A stretch of DNA of 64,000 nt from an uncultured Alphaproteobacteria bacterium (GTDB lineage Bacteria; Pseudomonadota; Alphaproteobacteria; Thalassobaculales; Thalassobaculaceae), in the NCBI GenBank assembly GCA_937776645.1, contig CALMRI010000050.1:62001-126000 (forward strand). The letters are read 5' to 3'. The position numbers were made by a program, and so were the translations under genes. The notes under the pieces were generated by a model. That model did no database searches. It had not been told where the DNA came from and saw only the letters and a program-made list of their open reading frames with translations. Below are positions 52,789 through 62,137 of the stretch, one piece after another. How positions within the stretch are numbered: the stretch's first letter is position 1; each line of letters starts with the position of its first letter.

Positions 52789-53183
52789 TGCAGAATGTCG
52801 TTGGAACATGGCGGTTGGTCCGGGCAACCTCGACCGCAGCGGATGGCGCCACATTGCCGGCGCCCTATGGCGGGGGAAAGGGGATGGGCCGGGTGACGCT
52901 AAATGGCGATGGCCGAATGATGGCTGTGTTGTGTGACGGTAGGCCTACACTGCCGGACCGCACGGCGCGGGAATATACCTCCTACTGCGGTAACTTCACT
53001 TTTGACGGAAAACAATTGATCACCCGCGTTGATGCGGCCTCGGATGCCCGCCGACTGGGCACCGACCAGGTGCGCGACGTCAGTTTTGAAGGGTCGCTAA
53101 TGGTTTTGCGGCCGCCGGCCAAGGCTTATGGCGGCGTAGTTCAGCAGCGTGTTCTGTATTGGGAAAAAGTCGCGGAGGTTTGA
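52788..53183 (+). CDS. Lipocalin-like domain protein
   Basis: A 131-residue protein with the lipocalin-like fold: VVGTWRLVRATSTAADG at the start (the G-x-W motif), GRVTLNGDGRMMAVL, REYTSYCGNFTFDGKQLITRVDAA and a final strand VLYWEKVAEV. Such small cytoplasmic lipocalin-like proteins have no settled role. The last 104 bases (53080-53183) overlap the convergent ParB-like gene, which is unusual. A start at 52785 (GTG) is equally possible. Confidence 0.65.
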   Translation: MQNVVGTWRLVRATSTAADGATLPAPYGGGKGMGRVTLNGDGRMMAVLCDGRPTLPDRTAREYTSYCGNFTFDGKQLITRVDAASDARRLGTDQVRDVSFEGSLMVLRPPAKAYGGVVQQRVLYWEKVAEV

Positions 53184-53571
53184 TGGCGCCCGGCCGTTGC
53201 TTGACGGCGATAGGGTTCTCTGTTGCCTGCATGTCCATGAACACGCAGTTGATCCATTTAATCCCGGCATGTAGGCAAGCGGCGAACCGATGGTTGCCGT
53301 CGACGATGCATCGGTCGCGAATGGTGATCGTCGTGCGCTCGAGCTCAGCGTGGCGAATCAACCAGGCTACCCGGGCCGCGTGTTGCTCTGCAGTCATCCC
53401 TAAATTCGGATCACGATCATCGTCCGGCACCATGAGCCGGTCGGCATCCAGCGCTTCATCGATATCGGCGCTGGTGATCCGCCGATCACTGCTTGCCCAA
53501 AAGGGATAGTACTTAATCCCGCACTCCAGAGCGAGGTCGAGGATGTCGCGTTGGCTGACGCGAATCGCCAT
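53080..53571 (-). CDS. ParB/sulfiredoxin-fold domain protein
   Basis: A 163-residue protein. The block CIVDGNHRFAACLHAGIKWI near residue 90 is the substrate-pocket motif (DGNHR) shared by ParB-type nuclease domains and sulfiredoxins, which bind nucleotides. The helical N-terminus (VSQRDILDLALE) fits a small adaptor. The C-terminal 35 residues (RLFPNTEHAAELRRHKP and on) run into the lipocalin-like gene on the opposite strand and look like an extension past the natural end. Function unknown; a phosphotransfer or DNA role is possible. Lone gene. Confidence 0.55.
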   Translation of the reverse strand: MAIRVSQRDILDLALECGIKYYPFWASSDRRITSADIDEALDADRLMVPDDDRDPNLGMTAEQHAARVAWLIRHAELERTTITIRDRCIVDGNHRFAACLHAGIKWINCVFMDMQATENPIAVKQRPGAIKPPRLFPNTEHAAELRRHKPWPAAAKPLATLQN

Positions 53572-53935
53572 GGCGTGCTCCGTCCCGGCGCCAACTCCCG
53601 ATCCGGTCGCACGGTACCTGTCACCAAGGGATTAAGCGTTGGTTATATTGTGTTTTAGGTGTTAACCGACGACGCTAAAGCTCCTCCAGCCGCGCGGTTT
53701 TTATCGGCTATAGACGATTGATTAACAACGTCAAAATCACCCGGAGGACGCAGGCTCTGGAACGGTTGTGAAGTCGAAATCCTTCACGGCGCCAACCTGA
53801 ACATCAACTCATGTGCACGCTGGCTGGTAAGATCTGTTCGCATGGGGCTGATGTGGTCTGGTTGAGACAAGGAGGATTGTCTCGCAGACTCACGGCGTTA
53901 TGGTCGCATAATAATCTGCTTGCTGGAGTCTGGAA
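53572..53935. other. Intergenic region upstream of puuE, nothing recognised
   Basis: The 364 bases between the divergent ParB-like and PuuE-like genes contain stops in all frames and no repeat or RNA motif that I recognise. The promoters of both genes are probably here. Confidence 0.4.
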
Positions 53936-54841
53936 ATGTCCTCTTCCCCGCGTGATTTCATCGGTTATGGTGCCAATCCTCCCAATCCCAAATGGCCCGG
54001 GGGTGCCCGTTTGGCGCTGAACTTCGTCATCAATTACGAGGAAGGCTCTGAATACAACGTGCATGATGGGGATGGCTTTTCCGAGGCCAGCCTAACCGAC
54101 TCGCCGGCCTCCTCGGTTCCGCGAGGTGATCGTGATCTGGGGGCCGAGACGATGTTCGAATACGGCTCCCGGGTTGGTTTCTGGCGTTTGCTTCGGCTAT
54201 TCCGCGAGCGCGAGCTGCCGGTCACCATCTTCGCCTGCGCGCTGGCGCTAGAGCGTAATCCCGAGGCGGCAAAGGCTATCCGCGAGGCCGGCCTCGATAT
54301 CTGTTGCCATGGGTGGCGCTGGGTTGAGCATTACAAGCTCGCCGAAGAGGAAGAGCGCGAGCACATCTACAAGGCGGTCGCCTCGTTGACCAAAACACTC
54401 GGCTCCCGACCGCTCGGCTGGTATTGCCGGAGCGCTCCCAGTGTCAACACTCGCCGTCTTTTGGTGGAGGAGGGTGGGTTTCTCTACGACTCTGATGCCT
54501 ATAATGATGAGCTGCCCTACTGGGATACGGTCGAGGGAAAACCCCATTTGGTAGTGCCGTATTCTCTCACCACGAATGATTCAAAGTTTGGCCGGGGGTG
54601 GTTTAGTACCGCCGACGACTTTTTTCAGTTCAACAAGGACGCCTTCGATATGCTTTACGCGGAAGGTGCCACGCATCCTAAGATGATGTCGGTTGGCTTG
54701 CACATGCGTTTGATCGGGCACCCGGCACGCGCCATGGGTCTCAAGCGGTTTCTCGATCATGTACGGCAATTCGACGACGTGTGGATCTGCAACCGCACTG
54801 ATATCGCGCGTCATTGGATGAAGGTTCACCCGCACGACTGA
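53936..54841 (+). CDS. puuE: Allantoinase of the PuuE type (polysaccharide deacetylase fold)
   Basis: A 301-residue cofactor-free or metal-dependent allantoinase that opens the allantoin ring in purine breakdown. The order of blocks matches PuuE: ARLALNFVINYEEGSE near residue 25, FEYGSRVGFWRLLRLF, PVTIFACALALERNP, AGLDICCHGWRWVEHY, PLGWYCRSAPSVNTRRLL, LYDSDAYNDELPYWD and MMSVGLHMRLIGHPARAM. Typical PuuE has TGRDSPNTRR at the YCRS position, a small change. No other urate genes (puuD, hiuH) are nearby, so allantoin use alone is the cautious reading; related proteins act on other cyclic amides. GGAG precedes the ATG. Confidence 0.8.
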   Translation: MSSSPRDFIGYGANPPNPKWPGGARLALNFVINYEEGSEYNVHDGDGFSEASLTDSPASSVPRGDRDLGAETMFEYGSRVGFWRLLRLFRERELPVTIFACALALERNPEAAKAIREAGLDICCHGWRWVEHYKLAEEEEREHIYKAVASLTKTLGSRPLGWYCRSAPSVNTRRLLVEEGGFLYDSDAYNDELPYWDTVEGKPHLVVPYSLTTNDSKFGRGWFSTADDFFQFNKDAFDMLYAEGATHPKMMSVGLHMRLIGHPARAMGLKRFLDHVRQFDDVWICNRTDIARHWMKVHPHD

Positions 54842-54855
54842 GGCGCCTGGTTAGC

Positions 54856-55062
54856 TCAGCCTTCCGTTCGGACGTGGCTCGCGAGATTGATGATTTCCGC
54901 CTCGTCGGGGGCATCTTCGCTTGGTAGACGGTAATCGCCATCGAGCCAGCGACCAAGATCAATCGTCTTGCAACGGCTGGAGCAGAAGGGTCTGTGCGCC
55001 TGATCCATCGGCTTGCCGCACATCGGGCAACCGCTCCCGTCTCCGCCCGCGGGTTTATTCAT
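54856..55062 (-). CDS. yacG: DNA gyrase inhibitor YacG
   Basis: A 68-residue zinc-ribbon protein. The four zinc ligands are Cys12, Cys15, Cys27 and Cys31 (GCPMCGK and FCSSRCKTIDLG), followed by WLDGDYRLP. It binds the gyrase B subunit in E. coli and blocks DNA binding. The ATG overlaps the stop of the RNase E/G gene (ATGA), so it is last in the maf-RNase-yacG unit. In other alphaproteobacteria the pair is likewise adjacent. Confidence 0.9.
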   Translation of the reverse strand: MNKPAGGDGSGCPMCGKPMDQAHRPFCSSRCKTIDLGRWLDGDYRLPSEDAPDEAEIINLASHVRTEG

Positions 55063-56318
55063 TGATCTGGCTCCAGCGTCAGCCGCGCCCCAAGGCGGCG
55101 CCCAATTTCATCGAAGGCCGGCCGCAAGGGTCCCAGTAGCGCCAGCTTCACCGCATTTGAGCACTTTAACCGAGGGTGGGCGACGCCGGAAGAACTACGC
55201 AGCACACGCCGTAGCGCCTCAAGCGCGATGGTGTTCACATTCGGTTGGAGATCGGGGTCGTCCTCCAGCAGGGTTTCCCGCAACGAGGGGCCGCGTCTGG
55301 GCCGGGTGATTTCCAGTAATCCAGCACGGGTCCAGCCATGAATGGTCAATGGCTCAGCATCACCAGCGAAGGCCTGCTTGAGTTCCGCACTCAATTTGTC
55401 CCGAGCCGCGGTAATTTTTGTGCGGGGAAAGTCAATCAGGATGAGGCCAGCCAGTCGCCGCAGTCGGATTTGTCTAGCAATCGCCTGGGCGGATTCGCGG
55501 GCCAGCGTGATCGGGTTTTCCGTGGTCCTTTGGGAACGGGCGACATCGACATCGATGGTGGTTAACGCTTCGCCCTCGTCGAACACCAAGGCCGCACCGC
55601 TATCGAGAATGACGCGCCTTAGCGTTGCCTGGGCAATCGTCGCCTCGATGTCGTGTTCCAGGAACAATACGCCGTCACGGCCTTCGCGGGCCGTCGCGTC
55701 CGGTGCCGCCCGACGGGCCTGCTCGAGCGGGCCTGGTGCGGCCTGCAGGAGAAGCGGGGCAGCGCCCGTCGATTGGGCTTGGATCAGCGCTTGAATCCGT
55801 TGCCAGCGATCCAGTAGAGCTTGCGCGTCAGCTAGCAGCGCGGGGATCTCGCATCCCTTGGCTTGGGGGCCTATCATTGCCCCCAGTGCCTCGGGAAGAA
55901 CCTCTCCAAGAGCCGCTCGCAACCGGCTCCGCTCTCCCTTGGCGGTAATCTCCCGGGAGATCGCGTGGCCGGGCCGGTGTGGAGTCATGGTGATAAGTTC
56001 ACCCTGCAAGGACAGATCGGTTGTGACCCGCGCGGCCTTGCCGCGGTGTGACTCGCTGGTGATTTCCACCAACAACGATTCGCCCTCGTGGGGGATCGGC
56101 CCAGAGAACCCATCGAGGTAACCATCGTCGCCTGCAAGGTCGAGGAAGACCGCGCTGAGTTCCCGTCGCACGGCGGTGACGCGGGCCAGTACAATGGATC
56201 CGATGCGCCAGGGTCGGTGCGCCCGTTCAATGAGGATTTCGTCAACCCTGCCACCTGATAGAACCGCCACCCGGATCTCTCCGGGCGATCTATCAACTAG
56301 GATCTCTCGATCAGGCAT
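55059..56318 (-). CDS. Ribonuclease E/G family protein
   Basis: A 419-residue endoribonuclease of the RNase G-like short type. RIGSIVLARVTAVRRELSAVFLDL is the S1-like RNA-binding start (residues 35-60), and the catalytic acidic sites are in LTTIDVDVARS and LILIDFPRTK. A C-terminal zinc-link CPxC is absent, as in other short alphaproteobacterial members. It probably trims rRNA or mRNA 5' ends. I chose the ATG at 56318 (MPDREILVD); it overlaps the last eight bases of maf (stop at 56311) and its stop overlaps yacG. The upstream extension to 56396 is unlike the family. Confidence 0.85.
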   Translation of the reverse strand: MPDREILVDRSPGEIRVAVLSGGRVDEILIERAHRPWRIGSIVLARVTAVRRELSAVFLDLAGDDGYLDGFSGPIPHEGESLLVEITSESHRGKAARVTTDLSLQGELITMTPHRPGHAISREITAKGERSRLRAALGEVLPEALGAMIGPQAKGCEIPALLADAQALLDRWQRIQALIQAQSTGAAPLLLQAAPGPLEQARRAAPDATAREGRDGVLFLEHDIEATIAQATLRRVILDSGAALVFDEGEALTTIDVDVARSQRTTENPITLARESAQAIARQIRLRRLAGLILIDFPRTKITAARDKLSAELKQAFAGDAEPLTIHGWTRAGLLEITRPRRGPSLRETLLEDDPDLQPNVNTIALEALRRVLRSSSGVAHPRLKCSNAVKLALLGPLRPAFDEIGRRLGARLTLEPDQ

Positions 56319-56940
56319 CTTCAGGGGACAGGACCTGCCGGAACCCGAACCCATCAAGCATCGCATAGGTCTCGGCAAGCGGGAGGCCGACCACATTTGT
56401 ATAGGAGCCGTTCAGCGCCCGGACATAAGCTCCGGCCCATCCCTGAATGGCGTACCCGCCAGCTTTGCCGCGCCATTCGCCGGAGCCGAGATAGGTGTCG
56501 ATCTCGCCGTGGCTCAAACGCTTGAAGGTCACCGCTGTTATCACCACGCGCTCAACCTTGCGTCCATCGGGATGGCTCAACATAACCGCGCCGAGAACCT
56601 GGTGTCGGCGCCCGGACAACAATTCCAGGCAGGTTCTAGCTTCGGTCTCGGTTTCGGTTTTCGGTAAAATACGTCGGCCACAAGCAACCACGGTATCGGC
56701 AGCGAGAATGAAACTGTTGCCCGCCGGATCCCGGATCGCGGCGGCCTTGCCCGCAGCCATGCGCGCAGCATAGAGGCGCGGCAGTTCTCGGGCGTGGGGT
56801 GTTTCGTCGATGTCGGCGGGTTCGATGCGGTCGGCAACCAGGCCAATCTGGGCCAGAAGGTCGCGCCGTCTGGGCGACGCCGAGGCAAGCACCAGCGACG
56901 TTCCGTTCGGCGACAGCAGGATCGCGCGGCGATCCATCAT
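56311..56940 (-). CDS. maf: Maf family nucleotide pyrophosphatase
   Basis: A 209-residue NTP pyrophosphatase that removes non-canonical nucleotides. LVLASASPRRRDLLAQIGL near residue 15 is the invariant start, PHARELPRLYAARMAAGKAA the helix, and ILAADTVVACGRRIL the catalytic aspartate block; KAGGYAIQGWAGAYV is the C-terminal signature. Between infA and the RNase gene on the same strand, with 17 bases to infA. It matches the family in length. Confidence 0.92.
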   Translation of the reverse strand: MMDRRAILLSPNGTSLVLASASPRRRDLLAQIGLVADRIEPADIDETPHARELPRLYAARMAAGKAAAIRDPAGNSFILAADTVVACGRRILPKTETETEARTCLELLSGRRHQVLGAVMLSHPDGRKVERVVITAVTFKRLSHGEIDTYLGSGEWRGKAGGYAIQGWAGAYVRALNGSYTNVVGLPLAETYAMLDGFGFRQVLSPEDA

Positions 56941-56957
56941 TTCGGTCCGGCCGATTG

Positions 56958-57176
56958 TTACTTGAAACGAAAGGTAATGCGGCCCTTTGTGAGGTCATAG
57001 GGCGTCATCTCGACGTTGACCCTATCTCCTGCAAGCACGCGAATACGATTTTTACGCATCTTTCCACTGGTGTGGGCAAGAACTTCATGTTCGTTATCGA
57101 GCTTTACGCGAAACATCGCGTTGGGCAGCAGTTCGGAGATCGTGCCCGAGACCTCTAGTACGTCTTCTTTCGCCAT
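56958..57176 (-). CDS. infA: Translation initiation factor IF-1
   Basis: The 72-residue OB-fold factor that helps start-site selection on the 30S subunit. [20 protein letters not shown] and the basic strand [25 protein letters not shown] match IF-1 over the full length, ending with ITFRFK. The next gene downstream is maf, 17 bases away, and a run of seven thymines at 57190-57196 lies before the start on the plus strand. It heads the infA-maf-RNase-yacG group. Confidence 0.97.
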   Translation of the reverse strand: MAKEDVLEVSGTISELLPNAMFRVKLDNEHEVLAHTSGKMRKNRIRVLAGDRVNVEMTPYDLTKGRITFRFK

Positions 57177-57279
57177 AACCCCGCCAGTGTTTTTTTAACG
57201 GGGGCAAAAGTGGGGGCGTTACGGCCTTAGGTCAAGGCGTTTCTCTGAAGCAACGGTCGGTCGTCGGGACGGGATAGGG

Positions 57280-58439
57280 TCAGATACTGAGATCGAGCAG
57301 ATTGTAGTCATGCATCCCGGCTTTCGCCGACGCGTCCCAGCAAGGGTGTTCTCCCGTCTTCACGAAGGGCTGATAGACGAAAGGTTCCTCGTTCACGAAG
57401 CGTTGCCGTCTAGCATCGATTGCGTAGCCGATAACCCGTGATCGCTCGCGGATACGAGCCTCATCATATGTCGCCGGCGCGCTGTGCAATCCGCCGCCAT
57501 GGACCCCGAGCACCGATGTGCGGCCGTGAAGGCCGTAATTCACGGTGACGCGCCAGTCGGCGCTGGTATTGGCGAAGGACCCGTGCCGTACCTGGCGATT
57601 GGTGATCCCAATGTCACCGGGAGCGCAAATCATCGGCACCGCCTCCGGCAAACGCTCACTGCCCGCTTCGGCGACCATTGCCTTGATATCGACCCGGCCA
57701 TGCTTGTGGGTACCCGGTACCACCCAGAGACCATTGGCCGGGGTGCAGCCATAAAGTTGTGCCATGACATTGAAGCCGTGCACCCCCTGGTCCCAGTCCG
57801 GGCTGCCCCAATGGGTAGTGGCGTCCTGATGCCAGGCGACGGAGGCGCCGAGTCCAGGTTTCTTGATGAAAAGCGCTTCGGCGAACGGCACGAAATCGTC
57901 ACCGTTGATTGCGGCAACCACCTTGAGTAGATCCGGCTGGCCATAGGTTCGGAGGCAGGCCTCGGAAAATTGCAACGAGCCAAGAATGAGATAAACCACC
58001 CCGTTTGGCGCATCGGGCGCCGGTGTCGGCTCGGTCATTTTCACCGGGTGTCGACCATTAGCCAGATCGGTACCCCCAAACGGGTCGCCCAACGGCTTCG
58101 ACCAAAATAACGTCGGCGCGCTACAATCTTTAGTCAGCGCCGGTCGGCCTTTGGCGTCGAGGGCTGACTCACAATCGGTCGGCAGGCGGTCCAGGATGTC
58201 CAGCAAATCCGCCTCGATTTCACCCAGTTCCTCGGCGCCGAGCACGCCCTCGAAGACATAGAAGCCGCACCGCCATAGGCGTCGAGGATATCCGGGTGGA
58301 GTTTGCCGTCGCTCTTGAAACGGACCGGCCCGCGATTGCCCAGGGCATGGGCCCGGCCCTCGCCGTCGCGAAAATAAGCCTGCATAGCGGTCTCTTCGGC
58401 GCCGTAATTGGCGGTCTTGGCTACTGTCTCGATGTTCAT
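57280..58439 (-). pseudogene. Phytanoyl-CoA dioxygenase family gene with one frameshift
   Basis: The first 60 residues (MNIETVAKTANYGAEETA; GPVRFKSDGKLHPDILDAYG) and the rest (CGFYVFEGVLGAEELGEIEADLLDILDRL and on) read in different frames, joining near 58268 at a one-base loss. The second part contains WHQDATTHWG with the H-x-D iron pair and GITNRQVRHGSFANTSADWR with the distal histidine and 2-oxoglutarate arginine. With the base restored a complete 385-residue enzyme would result. Whether the frameshift is real or a sequencing error cannot be told. It lies just upstream of infA. Confidence 0.65.
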
Positions 58440-58541
58440 GGCATGCCACCCTTCAAATCGGTTGGCCATCGGACGAAAACTGTCTGCCCGACCGCGCGTT
58501 TCAGCCTAGCCGATCCCGTTTTCCCTAACAATTGGTGTGGT

Positions 58542-59036
58542 TCAGGCGCTGGCCTCGGGCTGCAGCGGGAAGCGCTCTTCGATCCGTCTTTGCAGCTCGT
58601 CCCGCACTTGGCGATACGCAGCGAGCCTCATTTCACGGGTTCCCTCGACAATGGTGGCATCGAGGATCGGCCAATATTCGATATCGCAGGCCATGGTCCG
58701 GGTCAGCTCGGTGGCCCGATGATGGGCCTCTGGCGAGAGTGAGATAATCAGATCGAAGAAACTATCCTCCATCTGCTCAAAACTCTTCGGTCGATGACGG
58801 GTCAGATTGACGCCAATTTCCGTTAGCACCTCAATCGCGAACGGGTCGAGCTGACCCTGACGTACGCCACAGGAATCGACATACATCGAGGTACCCCGAT
58901 GATGCTTGAGCAAGGCCTCGGCCATTGGCGAGCGAGCCGCGTTCTGGAGGCACGCAAAAAGCACGGCGCTAGGTTCCTCGATTGTCTTGATGAAGGGATG
59001 CGAGGGCAACGCATGGGGGAGGAGCGGTTGAGACAT
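58542..59036 (-). CDS. Low-molecular-weight protein phosphatase family protein (ArsC/LMWPTP-like)
   Basis: A 164-residue protein with the C-x5-R-S loop in ACLQNAARSPMAEALL (Cys29 to Arg35), the P-loop of small phosphotyrosine phosphatases and thioredoxin-type arsenate reductases. YVDSCGVRQGQLDPFAIEVL and FDLIISLSPEAHH continue the fold. This gene sits in the same place in many alphaproteobacteria, after UPF0262. Its activity has not been established from the sequence. It follows the UPF0262 gene by 12 bases. Confidence 0.8.
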   Translation of the reverse strand: MSQPLLPHALPSHPFIKTIEEPSAVLFACLQNAARSPMAEALLKHHRGTSMYVDSCGVRQGQLDPFAIEVLTEIGVNLTRHRPKSFEQMEDSFFDLIISLSPEAHHRATELTRTMACDIEYWPILDATIVEGTREMRLAAYRQVRDELQRRIEERFPLQPEASA

Positions 59037-59048
59037 TGCGTCGTTCGA

Positions 59049-59591
59049 TCAACCCCGGATATGCAGCACGCACATCAGGGTGAACAACCGCCTTGCGGTG
59101 TTGAAATCCATCTCGACCTTGTTGGCCAATCGATCGATCAACATTTGCGATCCGTCGTTGTGCAGTCCACGCCGGCCCATGTCGATGGCCTCGATCTGCG
59201 ACGGCTTCAGGCGCTTGATCGCGTCGTAATAGCTCTCGCAGACTTGGAAGTAGTCTCGGACCAAACGGCGAAACGGCGTGATCGGCAGGACGATGCGGGC
59301 GATATGGCTGTCAGTTGCGTCACGGATGTCGAAGCGAAGCCGGTTCTCTTCGATCCCAAGATGCAAGCGGAACTCGGCACCGGATGATGCAAGTGGGGAG
59401 CCGGATCCGTCGAGCGGTAAAAACGTGTTCTCTTCGAGCAGATCGTAGATAGCGATCGTGCGTTCGTGCTCGACCTCGGGACTGCGGCGGACGGCGGTCC
59501 GCTCGTCCAACTCGACATGGATGAGCCGGCCGACCGTATTCTGGTTCGACGGTTCGGGGGCGATATCGGGTTTGGCGGTGTGACGCGTCAT
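59049..59591 (-). CDS. UPF0262 family protein
   Basis: A 180-residue protein of UPF0262, a family largely confined to alphaproteobacteria and without known function. Blocks include [23 protein letters not shown], a central [29 protein letters not shown] and [19 protein letters not shown]. It begins four bases before the hisD stop (ATGA-type overlap), so the two are translationally coupled, a common arrangement. Its role is unknown. Confidence 0.9.
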   Translation of the reverse strand: MTRHTAKPDIAPEPSNQNTVGRLIHVELDERTAVRRSPEVEHERTIAIYDLLEENTFLPLDGSGSPLASSGAEFRLHLGIEENRLRFDIRDATDSHIARIVLPITPFRRLVRDYFQVCESYYDAIKRLKPSQIEAIDMGRRGLHNDGSQMLIDRLANKVEMDFNTARRLFTLMCVLHIRG

Positions 59592-60919
59592 CCGTCGTTT
59601 CCGTCGCTCCTGGGGCCACGCCTAGGCTGGTTGGCGAGGCGGATCGCTATCGACCGAGCATGGGCGTCCAGGCCCTCGGCCTTGGCAAGGGTGACCGCCG
59701 CCGGACCAATCCGCGACAGACTCTCTGCGTCGCATCGTACCCAAGTCGTGCGCTTGAGGAAATCCATCGCTGAAAGTCCGGATGAAAACCGCGCGGTGCG
59801 GCTGGTCGGCAAGACATGATTAGGCCCCGCGATATAGTCGCCGATCGCTTCCGGCGTGTGCCGGCCGAGAAAGATCGCACCGGCATGTCGGACCCGCGCC
59901 GCCAGGGCATCAGGATGATCAACTGCCAGTTCCAGATGCTCTGGCGCCAGACGATCGATCAGTCCGGGCGCCTCGTCTAGCGAACCGACGACAATCACCG
60001 CCCCATGATCGCGCCAACTGGCGCCGGCGATGTCGGCGCGGCTCAGGGCCTTCAGCGCGATTTCCACGGCCGCCAACACCCGGCGAGCGAAATCGGCATC
60101 GTCGGTGATAAGGATCGCCTGGGCAACCGCGTCATGCTCAGCCTGGGAAAGCAGGTCAATGGCGATCCAGTCCGGGTTGTTCCTAGCATCGGCGACCACG
60201 AGGATTTCCGAAGGTCCGGCAATGGAATCGATGCCTACCTTGCCGAAGACTAGGCGCTTCGCCGCCGCCACATAGGCGTTACCGGGGCCGACGATCTTGT
60301 CCACCGGTCGTATCGACTCGGTCCCATAAGCCATCGCGGCAATGGCCTGAGCGCCGCCGATCCGGTGAATTTCCCGCACCCCAGCAAGTTCTGCCGCCGC
60401 AAGAACCAGGGGATTGAGAACGCCATCGGGAGTTGGAACCGTCATCACTCGGCGCTCTACCCCGGCTACACGCGCCGGGATGGCGTTCATCAGAACCGAA
60501 CTTGGATAGGCTGCTATGCCGCCGGGAACATAGAGGCCGACGGCATCGACGGGGCCCCATTTCAACCCCAGACCGACGCCGTCCTCGTCTTCATAGGCAA
60601 GGTCGGCTGGCATCTGCGCCCGGTGAAACGCCTCGATGCGTTTGGCTGCGAGCGCCAGGGCATCGAGGGTTTCTGGATCGCACCGCTGCCGCGCCGCGGC
60701 AATCTCCTCAGCGCTGATCCGAAGAGTTGCCGGCGTCAAGGTGAACCGATCGAATTTGGTAGTCAGCTCGATCAGTGCCGCGTCTCCGCGCTGGCGGACA
60801 TCTTTGATAATCGCCGCCGCGGCGGCGCCAACATCGGCTTCGTTTTCGCGCTTGCCGTCGAGCAGGGCTTGAAAACTGCTCTCGAAATCCGCGCTGGCGC
60901 TATTCAACTCAAGCGGCAA
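59588..60919 (-). CDS. hisD: Histidinol dehydrogenase
   Basis: A 443-residue zinc enzyme that catalyses the last two oxidation steps of histidine synthesis. [21 protein letters not shown] binds [22 protein letters not shown] and [16 protein letters not shown] carry the zinc-ligand region, [13 protein letters not shown] holds the catalytic glutamate-histidine pair and [13 protein letters not shown] the final conserved block. The start overlaps the hisG end by 11 bases, so the two are translationally coupled. Confidence 0.95.
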   Translation of the reverse strand: MPLELNSASADFESSFQALLDGKRENEADVGAAAAAIIKDVRQRGDAALIELTTKFDRFTLTPATLRISAEEIAAARQRCDPETLDALALAAKRIEAFHRAQMPADLAYEDEDGVGLGLKWGPVDAVGLYVPGGIAAYPSSVLMNAIPARVAGVERRVMTVPTPDGVLNPLVLAAAELAGVREIHRIGGAQAIAAMAYGTESIRPVDKIVGPGNAYVAAAKRLVFGKVGIDSIAGPSEILVVADARNNPDWIAIDLLSQAEHDAVAQAILITDDADFARRVLAAVEIALKALSRADIAGASWRDHGAVIVVGSLDEAPGLIDRLAPEHLELAVDHPDALAARVRHAGAIFLGRHTPEAIGDYIAGPNHVLPTSRTARFSSGLSAMDFLKRTTWVRCDAESLSRIGPAAVTLAKAEGLDAHARSIAIRLANQPRRGPRSDGNDG

Positions 60920-61574
60920 GGGTCGCCTCCCGGAACCGGTCGACCCACATGTTGACGGCGTTCGGCCGGGTTTTCAGCGCCGCGCGGTTGATCGCCAGAC
61001 GGGAGCTGATTTCAGCGATCTTCTCGACCTCGACCAGACCGTTGGCCTCAAGGGTCGAACCGGTCTGTACCAGATCGACGATGCGGCGGCACAGCCCAAG
61101 CCGTGGAGCCAGTTCCATGGCGCCGTTTAGTTTGATGCACTCGGCCTGAACGCCGCGCGCGGCAAAATGCCGTCGGGTGACGTTGGGGTATTTAGTGGCG
61201 ATCCGCAGATGACTCCAGCGCCGGGGGTCTTCGTTCGCCGCAAGCTCGATGGGTTCGGCGACCGATAACCGGCATCGCCCGACCTTGAGGTCCACCGGCG
61301 AGTAGATTTCCGGATGGTCAAATTCCATCAATACATCGCTGCCACAGATCGCCAGATGGGCGGCTCCGAAGGCGAGAAACGTGGCGGTGTCGAAACTTCG
61401 CACCCTGATGATTTCAAGGCCAGGGTCGCCGGTAGCGAACTGTAGGCGGCGGGAGGTATCGTTGTAGAAATCCGCTTCCGGTTCTACGCCGGCGCGAGCC
61501 ATCAAGGGGCCAACTTCCTTGAGAATACGGCCTTTTGGGACCGCCAGGATCAACGGTTCGTTCGCGTTCATCAT
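60909..61574 (-). CDS. hisG: ATP phosphoribosyltransferase, short form
   Basis: The first enzyme of histidine synthesis. The protein has 221 residues, the short form that lacks the C-terminal regulatory domain and needs His[15 protein letters not shown] at residue 8, [17 protein letters not shown] and [14 protein letters not shown] (the PRPP loop) are diagnostic. hisZ is not in this window. Its ATG shares a base with the DUF2948 stop (TAATG). The product ends at the coupled hisD. Confidence 0.93.
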   Translation of the reverse strand: MMNANEPLILAVPKGRILKEVGPLMARAGVEPEADFYNDTSRRLQFATGDPGLEIIRVRSFDTATFLAFGAAHLAICGSDVLMEFDHPEIYSPVDLKVGRCRLSVAEPIELAANEDPRRWSHLRIATKYPNVTRRHFAARGVQAECIKLNGAMELAPRLGLCRRIVDLVQTGSTLEANGLVEVEKIAEISSRLAINRAALKTRPNAVNMWVDRFREATLAA

Positions 61575-62137
61575 TAGTCATCCGGATGTTCTGGGCGCAG
61601 GGTCGTCGGCCAGGCTTTACCAATATCCTCGGCATAGCAGGAGAGCCGCGTGGTCGAAAGCCGGATCGTCTTGCCGTCGGCAAAGGCGAGGTCGAGGCTC
61701 CCATCGGCCAGATGAAGTGACAATAGCTCGAGCATCTGGCCCCTCTTCGAGAGGTAGATACCATTGGTCCGAACCGCCGTCACGTTATCGATGCACAGCG
61801 CACAGAGGATGCGCTCATAGGATGGCCCGGTTGTTGCTGATGGCTCCGGCGCTTCTGATGACTCCGAAGCGTCGTCATTGGATGCTTCCCTATCGGGGAT
61901 CTCGTCGGATTGATGCTCGGCGCTCTCCCACCGGAAGCGCTGAGTCATCAGAACGAAACGCTTGTCCAGTCGCTGGTAGGTGATTTCGGAGATCGGAACA
62001 ATCGCATCCTGCAGCATCGAGGAGACGATTTCGAGATCCTCAAGCGACTCGGCGCGCACCCGAAAAGCCCGGTCGTGAACCGACGGATAATGTCGCGTCG
62101 CCGGGCCATCAGGCGACCTGGTCCCGTGCGACCTCAC
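61574..62137 (-). CDS. DUF2948 family protein
   Basis: A 187-residue protein of DUF2948, a family common next to murA and hisG in alphaproteobacteria. [33 protein letters not shown] is the family N-terminus, [12 protein letters not shown] follows, and the acidic insertion around residues 80-105 ([17 protein letters not shown]) is variable. The last 80 residues ([43 protein letters not shown]) form the C-terminal half. Function unknown. It overlaps the end of murA by 29 bases. Confidence 0.85.
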   Translation of the reverse strand: MRSHGTRSPDGPATRHYPSVHDRAFRVRAESLEDLEIVSSMLQDAIVPISEITYQRLDKRFVLMTQRFRWESAEHQSDEIPDREASNDDASESSEAPEPSATTGPSYERILCALCIDNVTAVRTNGIYLSKRGQMLELLSLHLADGSLDLAFADGKTIRLSTTRLSCYAEDIGKAWPTTLRPEHPDD

